Below, piece by piece: positions 28,692-37,711 of a DNA stretch of 64,000 nucleotides. Within the stretch, counting starts at the first letter, position 1. Each line of letters opens with the position of its first letter. Made by a program: the position numbers and the translations under genes. The DNA is from Legionella norrlandica. GTDB lineage: Bacteria > Pseudomonadota > Gammaproteobacteria > Legionellales > Legionellaceae. Below the pieces are notes generated by a model. The model made no database searches, had not been told where the DNA came from, and was given only the letters and a program-made list of their open reading frames with translations. Where the stretch lies: NCBI RefSeq assembly GCF_000770585.1, contig NZ_JNCF01000001.1:1-64000 (forward strand). The letters are read 5' to 3'.

Positions 28692-29045
28692 TTAATCCAT
28701 TGGTTTGATTAGTGCACCAAATATCCATTTGCCCTCATTTTTTTCACCATAAATGGTATGTTCAGCAGGCAATGTCCCACCGGTGGCGTGCCGAATAGAT
28801 AGCGCTAAAGGTTTACCCAGCAAAGTGGGCTTCTCTGTTTTTAAGAATCGGGAAAAACCTATATCGTGGGCTGTATGGAATTCTTCCGGTATGATAATGA
28901 AAAGAGGGTTTCCTATAAGATTTTGTTTTTCCCAACCATATACCTTCTGAAATCTTTCATTAATCTGGGTTATTATTCCCTCTTCATTTATTGTAATAGC
29001 GGGAATATCTTCTTGAACAATCATTTCTGAAATTTTTGTAGCCAT
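28692..29045 (-). CDS. single PAS-domain protein (or N-terminal part of the PAS-GGDEF protein)
   Basis: 117 residues forming one PAS domain: PAITINEEGIITQINERFQ, then YGWEKQNLIGNPLFIIIPEE and a C-terminal strand GKWIFGALIKPMD. The stop is 4 bases before the GGDEF gene's ATG. As given the frames differ by one base. Given the many frame errors in this window, the two could be a single ~424-residue PAS-PAS-GGDEF protein, supported by the missing ribosome binding site downstream. A separate small sensor is the alternative. Confidence 0.7.
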   Translation of the reverse strand: MATKISEMIVQEDIPAITINEEGIITQINERFQKVYGWEKQNLIGNPLFIIIPEEFHTAHDIGFSRFLKTEKPTLLGKPLALSIRHATGGTLPAEHTIYGEKNEGKWIFGALIKPMD

Positions 29046-29162
29046 ATCCTTAGCCTCTCTTTATATGCCCAAAGTATAGCATACAGTTTCAATTCAATAA
29101 TATTGTTCTACATAAAATCATAAAAAGGAATAGATTACTTTTATTCGGTAAGAGTTAAACAA

Positions 29163-29205
29163 GAAGCAATCCAGATCCCAAGATTGCTTCGACGCGATGC
29201 TCCTC
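29163..29205. repeat. degenerate palindromic repeat fragment (GCGAAGCAATC family)
   Basis: GAAGCAATC (29163-29171) and GATTGCTTC (29182-29190) form a 9-bp stem, followed by GACGCGATGCTCCTC. This matches the core of the dispersed palindrome that often reads GCGAAGCAATCCAGATC in Legionella and some other intracellular bacteria (recalled, not searched). It may also terminate the kinase transcript on the minus strand. Confidence 0.55.
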
Positions 29206-29347
29206 TTAATAACAATCTTAAAAAATATACCGCACAAAGACCAATTTCTATAATCTCGACTATATTAAAAAAGCCAAGAAAAAGAAGGTCCCAGTAATTG
29301 CACAAATAAATGATCTGCCCGCAGAAGCCCTAAAATCCCTCTAAAAA

Positions 29348-30910
29348 CTAACCCATCACTAAAATTGAGTTCGTTACTTCATCTAGCAATTTCTCAGATT
29401 TCGTTTGGGAAAACAAACCTAAACGACCGGTAGCGCAATAATTTATTCCCAGAGCAACCAAATATCCAACACCTAACAAGGCAATTGCTGTTGACAATTC
29501 AGCTATCAACCACAAAGTATTGCGATGATTTCTCAATGTCGAATTAGCTAAATCAATTTCTCTGGTACAACAATCCTTATAGCGTTTTATTAAAAAAAGA
29601 GATGGATTTTTTTCAAGATAATTAGTGTAGTTGGATAGCTTGTTCACTAACCGGTTCATTGCATCAGCTGCCTCGAAGCAGCTTTTTTGGCGCAACTCTT
29701 TTTCTTTTCCTTGTAAAGAAATTAAATGCAGATGAATTGAGTTGAGTTGTCTTCTCAATCTAATATCATTTTCATTTAAAGCAGATTGTGTTAATTTTTT
29801 ATATTTTTCAAAATTAATTTGAGAGAATTGCTCAATAGCTTCGTCAATAGTTCCTCGTTCATCAGGGTCAACTAGTAGCATTTTTCTTAAACAAACCCTT
29901 ATTTTATTTTTATCTTCTTCAGTTAAATATAATTCCAATTCTGGATAAGAAAATAGCAACTCATTGGATGATTTTTTAATTACAAAATCTACAGTCTTGT
30001 CCCGAGATATGTAATAGTTGCTGTATTCATCTCCCCATAAATAGCTTAATAGGCGCCCTGTCGACCAAACATCTGCCTTTGTTGAATAGGTTGGTTTAAC
30101 GATAAAAGTCTCGGGAGCTCTATAAGCTCTCGTTCCACAGCGGCGGTAATCCTGTTCAGGTTCTCTCAGCACAAACCCAAAATCAATGACCTTGGCTACA
30201 GGAGGCGACTTGTTTAAATCTACTATAATATTATCAGGCTTAATATCTCTGTGAATCAAGTGCTTGTTTGTTATTTGTTCCTGAATTGCTTTCAAAATAG
30301 CAAAGGTGAGTTCGATTCGATGAAAAAAATTGAATTCAGGAATCTCTTCAAGCAGATTGAGTCGCTTAACAGGATTCAGAACTTCCTCTAAAACAATACC
30401 ATCTACTTTTTCCATAATCAGGTAGCTCAATTTATTCCTTTTATCTGTAATAAATACAGGGGGTTTAACGGCAATATGGCCAGCCTGTAAAAGACCTTTA
30501 TATTCCTGAACCACAGCATAACTTCGATCTAGCTCAGTATGACTCTGTATCTTAACGAGTTTATTTTTCTTATTTTTTTTTATAGCAGGATCTGCTTCTA
30601 GACGAATGCTGCCTATAATTGGGTAGACAATACCATACCCTCCTTTCCCTACCGGTTTTTGTTCGGGATCAAAAACTTCAAATTTATATTTTTCTTTATC
30701 TGATTTTCTGGGCTGTCTGACTAAGGAATGGGTGAAGCAGAAACGATAATTAATATTCTTATAATTATATTGATACTCTTGATTTTTATTCCAAACCCCA
30801 AGAGAGCTGGTATCGTTGAGATAACACCTCAAGGCCTCAAAAGCATGAGAATTATTAGCGTGTAACGCTCGAATATTAGCTGCATCTATGCGGAAAAACA
30901 TTGCAGGCAC
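29348..30910 (-). CDS. legK1: LegK1-like eukaryotic-type Ser/Thr protein kinase, probable Dot/Icm effector
   Basis: 520 residues. A kinase domain with the glycine loop GKGGYGIVYPI (about 89-98), the HRDIKPDN catalytic loop (His220-Arg221-Asp222), the DFG (243-245) and the APE (265-267) with GTRAYRAPE before it, then ADVWSTGRLLSYLW. The N-terminal ~80 residues and a C-terminal helical part (380-465) are outside the kinase. One or two hydrophobic helices (LWLIAELSTAIALLGVGYLV, about 470-490) would tether it to a membrane. L. pneumophila LegK1 phosphorylates IkappaB-family proteins in the host. The effector role here is inferred from homology. The C-terminus carries acidic residues (EKLLDE) compatible with a Dot/Icm signal. 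ATG 30901 is an alternative start. Confidence 0.85.
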   Translation of the reverse strand: MPAMFFRIDAANIRALHANNSHAFEALRCYLNDTSSLGVWNKNQEYQYNYKNINYRFCFTHSLVRQPRKSDKEKYKFEVFDPEQKPVGKGGYGIVYPIIGSIRLEADPAIKKNKKNKLVKIQSHTELDRSYAVVQEYKGLLQAGHIAVKPPVFITDKRNKLSYLIMEKVDGIVLEEVLNPVKRLNLLEEIPEFNFFHRIELTFAILKAIQEQITNKHLIHRDIKPDNIIVDLNKSPPVAKVIDFGFVLREPEQDYRRCGTRAYRAPETFIVKPTYSTKADVWSTGRLLSYLWGDEYSNYYISRDKTVDFVIKKSSNELLFSYPELELYLTEEDKNKIRVCLRKMLLVDPDERGTIDEAIEQFSQINFEKYKKLTQSALNENDIRLRRQLNSIHLHLISLQGKEKELRQKSCFEAADAMNRLVNKLSNYTNYLEKNPSLFLIKRYKDCCTREIDLANSTLRNHRNTLWLIAELSTAIALLGVGYLVALGINYCATGRLGLFSQTKSEKLLDEVTNSILVMG

Positions 30911-31056
30911 ACAATTGGTCGTTATCTAGTAAATTAGTCCTACTGCACATCACTCCACTCATTAAGTTAAATTAATTGAACTCTTAGCCAAAATCTAATT
31001 CATTATTTTTTAAATTTATAGTATAAAATGAAATTTTTTATTTCAAGGAGAGAATT

Positions 31057-31905
31057 GTGGGTAAGGTAAATGCAGCTGGCATGGCTGAAATCGGAGTTGA
31101 AAGAGTCAAAAGAAAAGAAGCCTTGAGAGTTCTAACATCATCTCCCTTCAATTTGAATAATAAAGAGCACATGCAAACCCTGGAGAAATACATTAAGCAA
31201 TTTGAGCTAAGCGTGAATCAAATGTACCTTTATCAATCAATGAGTACGGCATTAACAGCTTGGGGCGGCTCTTGGATAGTAGGAATGCTTTTACCAATTC
31301 CCGAATTCGCAAACCATCTCCTTGCTGCCTGCCTTTATTTAGGCGCCACCGGCTATATTCTTCAGTCATTCAGTATGACCGATTTTCATGAACAATTAAC
31401 AGAAATGCAGGTGCTTTATAATTGGTGTTTAAAGAATGGTAAAGATAATTATTCTGCTGAATTAGATAACATGGATAAGCTGTTATGTCCTGATATTCAA
31501 CGCATGATTAAGTTAATGGCACCTTTGTGTTCTACGGAATTCATGACGGCATGGCCAAAAGAAGTAAGCACAGAAGAAACACAAGGAGGAATAATATCCA
31601 ATACTTTGTCTATAGGGTATTATTTAGTGTCAGCACCCTTTTCCCTTTTTTCGGCATCTACCATCAAACCAAATCAGGATCAATTACAACGAGTTAAAAA
31701 CTTAAAAGTGCAAGTAGAAACCAGAGAACTTGATTTAGGTGTTTTTGCTGGTTTTGAGCAAGCAATTAAATATTTCGCTACTAATCCTGATTTTAGAGAT
31801 TTATTGAAGGCCAAACTCACACAACCTGTCGATTCAGTTAAAAATATGTTACAAACTGCCTTACCCGGGATGCTAGCAGGGGCTGCTCAAAATAAATCAA
31901 GATAG
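31057..31905 (+). CDS. unknown protein with hydrophobic hairpin, next to LegK1
   Basis: 282 residues starting at GTG 31057 with a good ribosome binding site (AAGGAG). A hydrophobic pair at about 70-110 (TAWGGSWIVGMLLPI, LLAACLYLGATGYIL) and a weaker segment near 190 (SIGYYLVSAPFSLF) suggest membrane insertion. The remainder is helical and polar. No known domain is visible. Transcribed divergently from legK1, in a block bracketed by palindromic repeats. A Dot/Icm effector is plausible by location but unproven. Confidence 0.7.
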   Translation: MGKVNAAGMAEIGVERVKRKEALRVLTSSPFNLNNKEHMQTLEKYIKQFELSVNQMYLYQSMSTALTAWGGSWIVGMLLPIPEFANHLLAACLYLGATGYILQSFSMTDFHEQLTEMQVLYNWCLKNGKDNYSAELDNMDKLLCPDIQRMIKLMAPLCSTEFMTAWPKEVSTEETQGGIISNTLSIGYYLVSAPFSLFSASTIKPNQDQLQRVKNLKVQVETRELDLGVFAGFEQAIKYFATNPDFRDLLKAKLTQPVDSVKNMLQTALPGMLAGAAQNKSR

Positions 31906-32036
31906 AGCATATTGACATTCTGTTAGCAGGAAGAAGGCAAGCTCAAGCTATAGAATGTCAAATAATAGTCGTCCTTTTATTAATAGTGACTAACCAAAAA
32001 ATATAATGAATATACCAATCCTGAAGGGTTCTCAAA

Positions 32037-33089
32037 ATGAAAACTATCTTCTCGAATAAGGAACTGCTTGATAAAGAATATAAACGGCTTTTTTTAGACA
32101 GAATATCCAGTATTAAAAAGCTGAAAGAATGCATTCAAGCAAGATACGATAAAAAGGAGTTATCTGATGAGATAATTAATGGTCTTTTTACTAATAATCA
32201 TAAAAGAATCTATGATTTTGTTGGATCTCATAATGAAAACCGAATCAGACACTTCTTTGGTGATTTTGATAATTTTGACCAGCGCGATAATCAAATTACA
32301 GTTTTAGACCGCTTTATTCTCGATAGTGTCCACTTTGAGGTGATAAGTAGTTTATTAGTACAGTTCAATAAGGAATACAAAAAGAATCAAGAAGAAATTG
32401 ATAAAGCCTGGCAAAAAGAAATTCTGACGTATGCTCATTTAGGCCCTATTCCAACTGAAGCAATCATTGTAAATGCTATTAAATCTAATAAAAAGAGGGT
32501 ATTTAGCGATTTACAATTTCCAGTTAATAAAAAAATACAACTATTTCGATTAAAAAAATCTTCTATTGAGCCCAATAGCCAAGTGTTTGATCATTGGATA
32601 CCCAAAATTGACAATACACATGAATCACCTAAATCAAATATGCGGAGAAATATTATTCTTTGCAGTATTGGTATTAGTGCTGCCATAGCTATTATTGCAG
32701 GAATAATCATTACTCCTTTCTTATTTTCAGCCGGAACAGCAGCTAGCGTAGCTTTTATTGCTCCTACTCTACCTGTAGGAATAATTATTGGTCTATTGGT
32801 GGCTATTTCCATTCTTACAATTGCTGTAAGCTCTTTGATTTTAACCAGTAATAAAAAAAATCCTTCCAATTGCAACACTGTGGAATATACACAGAAATCA
32901 AAGCATCCTCCTTGTCACTTGTCGCATAATGTTCTAGACAGTAATAGAAAAACTGCAAAGGATAAAACAGAGCTGTCCTCACCCTACCATAATCTGGAAT
33001 GGTCCTTATCAAATATCAAAAAAACCAGAAAAGTAACAAAACGTTTTGAATTAGAACCGGAGCAAGCTTCAATGCTACAAGTAAGGTGA
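32037..33089 (+). CDS. unknown protein with two membrane helices, effector candidate
   Basis: 350 residues. The N-terminal 200 are charged and mostly helical (KELLDKEYKRLFLDRISSIK, FNKEYKKNQEEIDKAW). Two long helices at about 206-265 (IAAIAIIAGIIITPFLF-type and PVGIIIGLLVAISILTIAV) form a hairpin. The C-terminal 80 residues are polar and end in RFELEPEQASMLQ, an acidic stretch of the kind seen in Dot/Icm translocation signals (weak evidence). No homologous domain recognised. It follows the 31057 gene by about 130 bp on the same strand. Confidence 0.68.
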   Translation: MKTIFSNKELLDKEYKRLFLDRISSIKKLKECIQARYDKKELSDEIINGLFTNNHKRIYDFVGSHNENRIRHFFGDFDNFDQRDNQITVLDRFILDSVHFEVISSLLVQFNKEYKKNQEEIDKAWQKEILTYAHLGPIPTEAIIVNAIKSNKKRVFSDLQFPVNKKIQLFRLKKSSIEPNSQVFDHWIPKIDNTHESPKSNMRRNIILCSIGISAAIAIIAGIIITPFLFSAGTAASVAFIAPTLPVGIIIGLLVAISILTIAVSSLILTSNKKNPSNCNTVEYTQKSKHPPCHLSHNVLDSNRKTAKDKTELSSPYHNLEWSLSNIKKTRKVTKRFELEPEQASMLQVR

Positions 33090-33169
33090 TTATCTCCCAT
33101 TATGGCGACAACCAGAAAATGAGGAACAATATTGATATTCATAGTTGAGTATTCACAAGGTATGTAAAT

Positions 33170-33256
33170 TCCGTCACTCAAGCCTTGGCGAAGCAACCCA
33201 GAACCATGCTTCGCCAGAAATCCACACTGATTATTACACTCTGTTCGCAATGACGA
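33170..33256. repeat. degenerate palindromic repeat (GCGAAGCAA family)
   Basis: TGGCGAAGCA (33186-33195) pairs with TGCTTCGCCA (33207-33216), a perfect 10-bp stem, and the copy ends CTGTTCGCAATGACG near 33255. This is the reverse complement of CGTCATTGCGAAC, the usual edge of the same repeat family as 29163-29205. It lies between two convergent genes, beyond the last effector candidate. Confidence 0.6.
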
Positions 33257-33331
33257 TAATTTTTAAAAATTACACACCCCGTGAACGCTACTATATTCTT
33301 AAAAAAACAGCATGGTTGAAAATTCGAATCA

Positions 33332-34022
33332 TTAAACAATTAATGAATGAACTTCTTCAATTTCCGCTGAATTCTCGTTAGCTTTTGCTAAAACAGCATT
33401 TAACTTATCAGTTTGAGCAATAGTTATATGAAAAGGTACTACTTCTTGCCGAGAGTTGCAAATTTTAAACCCTTCTCCAAAAGCACAGGCAAGCATTTTC
33501 GTAATTGCATCTTGGGTACTTTGGCTTGGCAAAAGATTAAGAATAGTATCCCTACCCATTCCAACAACTGGTGCGTATGCTAAGTCAGCAGATGTAGTGA
33601 TGTGTTTATATTCTTTACTAGTGGAAACGACTTGGAAAGGGCAAGTATTAATTTCAAAAGAAAATTCTTTATCATGTAATTCTTCATAGGCTATATCAAT
33701 TTTTTCTTGATCAAGCTCATTAGCAGTGTCTCGTCCTACACGAAAATCACCAAAATAAGCAAGAGAAAGGTGGCACACATCGGTCATTCCCTCAGCCAGT
33801 TTATATTTCTCAAACAAATTACTCGCCTCCTCATCACCAACTTTAATTGATGGGAAACTTGGTTTTAAAGTTTCAAAAACGCTTGCTAGGGTTGAGACTG
33901 GTTCACCATCGATTTGAGTAATTTTAAGTGCCAAGAAATAATCAGTTGGAAGTTGTTTTTTTTACAAACTTATCGGTTCGGCCAGGTGTTCTGATTAGCT
34001 CAATTTTACCTGCAATTTTCAT
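33332..34022 (-). CDS. 2H-phosphoesterase-like protein, N-terminus frameshifted at an A8 run
   Basis: The 200-residue frame from 33934 lacks a ribosome binding site. Upstream, ATG 34022 has GGAG 7 bases before it and opens MKIAGKIELIRTPGRTDKFVKK. Removing one base from an 8-A run (about 33956-33963) joins this to QLPTDYFLALKITQIDGEP, giving about 229 residues. Two H-x-S/T motifs about 110 residues apart (CHLSLAYFG and PFHITIAQ) suggest the 2H (LigT/CPDase) phosphoesterase fold, which acts on cyclic or 2',5'-linked nucleotides. The substrate is unknown. The assignment is my inference from the two motifs and their spacing. Confidence 0.6.
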
Positions 34023-34083
34023 TGAATTCTCCAATATTAAAAATTGCAGCATGATACCTTAATCTTATAATTGATGTATATCT

Positions 34084-34791
34084 TTAGAAAGAATGAATAG
34101 GAAATAAATAATTAAAAAAAGACTGCTGCAAAATTAGTGCTGTGAAATGTGAACGCAAATAAAACCCTCTTGGTAAAGTTTTGATGCGATTTCCCTCCGA
34201 GTCATATCCATAACATAAAGACTTTCCATTTGCCGCCTTTGGCCTTATTTGTAAATACTCCCCTGATCTTGCATCGAGTGTTTCTAACTGCCCCATAATG
34301 ATTTGATTGGTCAAATAATTCCAGTCCTCTTCAAGGATAGATGCATGGTACTTATTAGGAGACCATAAAAATCCACGACCAATCCGTCTTTGCGGGAAAG
34401 GGATACCAGCATCTCCTTCTATTGGAATCCATAATACTCGTTTTAATTTGGCATAACATTGTGAAGATTGCCAATTTTGTTGATGGATTGAGAGCAATGG
34501 AATAGAAACAATAAACGTGGATTCGGCTGGTTTGCCTGTTTTACTAATAGGTATAGTTTTTAATTCAATACCCAATTGTTTGAAATCAGGCAGTGATTCA
34601 TTTTTTGCATCAGCACCCAAAGCCAATTCCAGTGCCTGTCCACCCCATCCTTTTCTTTGAGTTGGATTTGAAGAAATAATTATATTCAACTCATTGGCTA
34701 ATTGCGCAAAACTCAACCCCTCAATCAGTTGGCAGCGACTCAACAATTCTTGTTCATTCTTCGGTGGTTTGCTTTTTAAGATTGAAATCAC
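34084..34791 (-). CDS. mutH: DNA mismatch repair endonuclease MutH
   Basis: 235 residues matching E. coli MutH in length and blocks: TQRKGWGGQALELALGAD, then LPDFKQLGIELKTIPI holding the catalytic Asp, Glu and Lys (D-x(n)-E-x-K). It nicks the unmethylated strand at hemimethylated GATC after MutS/MutL activation, so a Dam methylase is expected elsewhere in this genome. It overlaps the mechanosensitive-channel gene upstream by 38 bases. Confidence 0.9.
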   Translation of the reverse strand: MISILKSKPPKNEQELLSRCQLIEGLSFAQLANELNIIISSNPTQRKGWGGQALELALGADAKNESLPDFKQLGIELKTIPISKTGKPAESTFIVSIPLLSIHQQNWQSSQCYAKLKRVLWIPIEGDAGIPFPQRRIGRGFLWSPNKYHASILEEDWNYLTNQIIMGQLETLDARSGEYLQIRPKAANGKSLCYGYDSEGNRIKTLPRGFYLRSHFTALILQQSFFNYLFPIHSF

Positions 34792-37711
34792 TGGAGCTCT
34801 CTTTTAACTCAATACTAATAGGTTCGATAGGCGGCTGAATTCCTGCGGCTTTAAATTGAGCAGTTATTGCAAATAAAACTTTGGATCTGACTTCAACACG
34901 GTTATGGTTTTGTATATTAATAAAGTATCGCGCTTCAAATTCTATTAAAGCCGTATCAATTTTCTTTAAAAACACTTGCGCAGGGGGCTCAGGAACAATT
35001 TCAGGGATAATAGCTAATACATCCAGTATCAGTTGTTGGATCATAACTGGATCATCTGATCGGCTTACTTTTATTGGAATCACTGTACGAATAATCCCAT
35101 CTTGGTGAGTCCAGTTTGTAAAGGGTTTATTGAACGTTTCCGCATTAGGAATTAAAACTTGTGTATTATCCCATGAAGCGACACGCATGGAGCGAATACC
35201 AATATGAGCAACTTGCCCCTCGTATTCTCCGATGGTAATTAAGTCCCCTTCTCTTACAGGCCTTTCAATCAATAGCATAATGCCACCAACAATATTACTA
35301 GCAAAATCTCTTAACCCAAAACCCATACCAACAGCAAGTCCACCAAGGATCATAGACATACCGCTAAAATCAAGACCCAATACATGAAGGGTTATAAAAC
35401 TACCCAGTAATATGACAGCGTATTGCGTGAATACGGATAAACTATGACGTATGCCCACATCTTTAGTATTCTTGTATAGCCAACGGAAACAAAATTCACG
35501 TGTCCATTTTGCTGCCCAAACCAAACCTGCAAGCAGAATAAAAAACTCAATTATACTTGCGACAGTAATGTGTATACCGGTGATATTCAGAATGCTGTAT
35601 TGGATGATTTTTTCTAAGCTGAGTACAACGAGTGAATCAGAGTACCACCCAAATAGCTGAAATAAAATCAATACGCTTGTTAAAAATAAAGTAATGCGTA
35701 ATATTTTATCTATTGGCTTTAGGAAAACTTCTATCCATAACCAACCATTTTTTAAAGAGGAAATCATCCATTCAGAAAAAAGTTCCAAAGCATCAAAAAC
35801 CAGCCCTCGAACAAGAATGTATCCTACCAAAACCAAGAGAATATAACCTTGATAGCGACTCATAGTCCAGGCTAAATTGACAAAACCTATTAAACCTATG
35901 ATCGCTGTAGTAAATAAAGTAATCGGAACTAAAATGACTAAAAGAGAAATAGCATTTTTAAAATACCTTTTTTTTGATTTTAATAGCGGCCTAATCAGAT
36001 ACGGGATCACGTCTTTGCTTTTCCAAGTTACCAAAGAAACGGTCAACATAAACAACATAAATAATCGGTTAAATATATCTTGTAATAACACTGATAAAGG
36101 CAAGAGATGACTAAATGCCATCAATGCAGTTGTCCACCCTCCAAAGAGCAACAACCACTTCAGCCGATAATATAATTTAACATCCTGGCCTGAAGCGTCT
36201 GAAATACTTTCCAATAAGACTAATCGAGCTATCAAAATTAGAATTCTAAAAGTAAGCCATACAAGAATTAAATTAATCAATAATTGATAATTTGCAAAAG
36301 AGATGCTAGTAAAATATAAAACAAACCATAGCATAGTAAAGAAACATAGGTGAGGAATGTTTCTTTGCACTAAAACCAGTGTTCCATCATAAAGATATCC
36401 AGTAAATCGAGATCGTTCTTTATCTCTGACCAATGTCTTTAGAAATTGGTTTAAAATATAAGACAACCCCAGAATAAAAGTTAGTACTGCCCAAAAAATA
36501 ATGACTGGAAAAGTATCAAGCCAGGTATAACTGTCATAAACTTTTAAGGTCAATGTTTTTATATACTTGTAAAATAAATTGGGGATTTCAATTAGCTTCT
36601 TAAGAATTACGGTCCAACTGTCAATATTGTACTCACTTAAACTTTGTCTCATTGAAATTTGCTTTTTGAGCTGATTTTGATAATCTTCTAGGTTCTTTGA
36701 TAACAATAACTTTTCATCAGTAACTGCTTTTAGATTTGTTTTTACCTCAACCTGTAGTGAGTCGATCGATTTTCGTAGTTCCGCATCGTTAAAAAGATTT
36801 AATTCGTTGGCCAGAGAAGACTGTATGTTCTGTAATGAACTCTCTATACTGGAATATTGATTAATCACTTCCCTGAACGTATCAATTACAGTTTGCAGCG
36901 TTTTAGTATCTGAATTATTTAAAAGTGCTATATTGGTCTTAATCACTTTCTTTTGTAACCCGAGAAGATTCAGCTTTTGATGAATAAGAGCGATTTTTTG
37001 ATTGTTAATGAACAAATTCGCTTCATATTGAATTTGCTCATTAACGGTTAATTTTGGACGTTTTAGATTTTGACTGGATACCACATTCTCGTAAAGTGCA
37101 TTCAAATCACTATTCAATTTATTTTTCGTAGACTTTATTAAATTCAGTTTTTCTTCTAAATCAAAATTACCTTTCCATAATTCCAGTTCATTTAATGAGT
37201 CATTCAAAAATAATTGATATTGCTTGGCCAAATCCAGCGTTTCTACAATTAATTCGGTAGTTTTTTTATTAACAGTTAACAGGGTTTCGATTTTTCCTAC
37301 TTTTTCTTGGATAGTAGCTTCCCCATTGGCAAGAGGCATTTGTTGCAAATGCTTTAGTTGTTCATTTAAGTCAGTTTCTTCTTTTTTCTGGTTATCAAAA
37401 AAACCGTTTAAACTTTCAATTTTAGCTTTATTCATTGAAAGGAAGGTTTTAATTTGCCACATTTTCTCTTTATATTCTTGCTCATTTTTAGGCACACTCC
37501 TTTGCTTAATTTCATTTATAGCAATGGTCAAATGTGTTTTTTCCTGAGCTAGGTACTCTACTAGCGTGGCATTACTTTCTTGAACTGGTGCCGAAAAAAT
37601 TTTAATACTAAAAAAATTAAGAACCAAAAACAAAAGCAGGGGCAAGCACCACAAGCATTTGAAACTTGTGGTGCTTAATTTTGAGTTATTTTGTAGTAAC
37701 TGTTGGCGCAA
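34754..37711 (-). CDS. large MscS-family mechanosensitive channel (MscK/MscM type)
   Basis: 985 residues. A signal peptide ([19 protein letters not shown]) precedes a periplasmic coiled-coil region (about 45-380). About 11 membrane helices span 380-780. The MscS pore and beta domain ([56 protein letters not shown]) covers 780-880, followed by a C-terminal cytoplasmic alpha/beta part. It opens on membrane tension at hypo-osmotic shock. Its start overlaps the aspS end by 26 bp and its end overlaps mutH, so aspS-msc-mutH are probably co-transcribed. Confidence 0.9.
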   Translation of the reverse strand: MRQQLLQNNSKLSTTSFKCLWCLPLLLFLVLNFFSIKIFSAPVQESNATLVEYLAQEKTHLTIAINEIKQRSVPKNEQEYKEKMWQIKTFLSMNKAKIESLNGFFDNQKKEETDLNEQLKHLQQMPLANGEATIQEKVGKIETLLTVNKKTTELIVETLDLAKQYQLFLNDSLNELELWKGNFDLEEKLNLIKSTKNKLNSDLNALYENVVSSQNLKRPKLTVNEQIQYEANLFINNQKIALIHQKLNLLGLQKKVIKTNIALLNNSDTKTLQTVIDTFREVINQYSSIESSLQNIQSSLANELNLFNDAELRKSIDSLQVEVKTNLKAVTDEKLLLSKNLEDYQNQLKKQISMRQSLSEYNIDSWTVILKKLIEIPNLFYKYIKTLTLKVYDSYTWLDTFPVIIFWAVLTFILGLSYILNQFLKTLVRDKERSRFTGYLYDGTLVLVQRNIPHLCFFTMLWFVLYFTSISFANYQLLINLILVWLTFRILILIARLVLLESISDASGQDVKLYYRLKWLLLFGGWTTALMAFSHLLPLSVLLQDIFNRLFMLFMLTVSLVTWKSKDVIPYLIRPLLKSKKRYFKNAISLLVILVPITLFTTAIIGLIGFVNLAWTMSRYQGYILLVLVGYILVRGLVFDALELFSEWMISSLKNGWLWIEVFLKPIDKILRITLFLTSVLILFQLFGWYSDSLVVLSLEKIIQYSILNITGIHITVASIIEFFILLAGLVWAAKWTREFCFRWLYKNTKDVGIRHSLSVFTQYAVILLGSFITLHVLGLDFSGMSMILGGLAVGMGFGLRDFASNIVGGIMLLIERPVREGDLITIGEYEGQVAHIGIRSMRVASWDNTQVLIPNAETFNKPFTNWTHQDGIIRTVIPIKVSRSDDPVMIQQLILDVLAIIPEIVPEPPAQVFLKKIDTALIEFEARYFINIQNHNRVEVRSKVLFAITAQFKAAGIQPPIEPISIELKESSSDFNLKKQTTEE

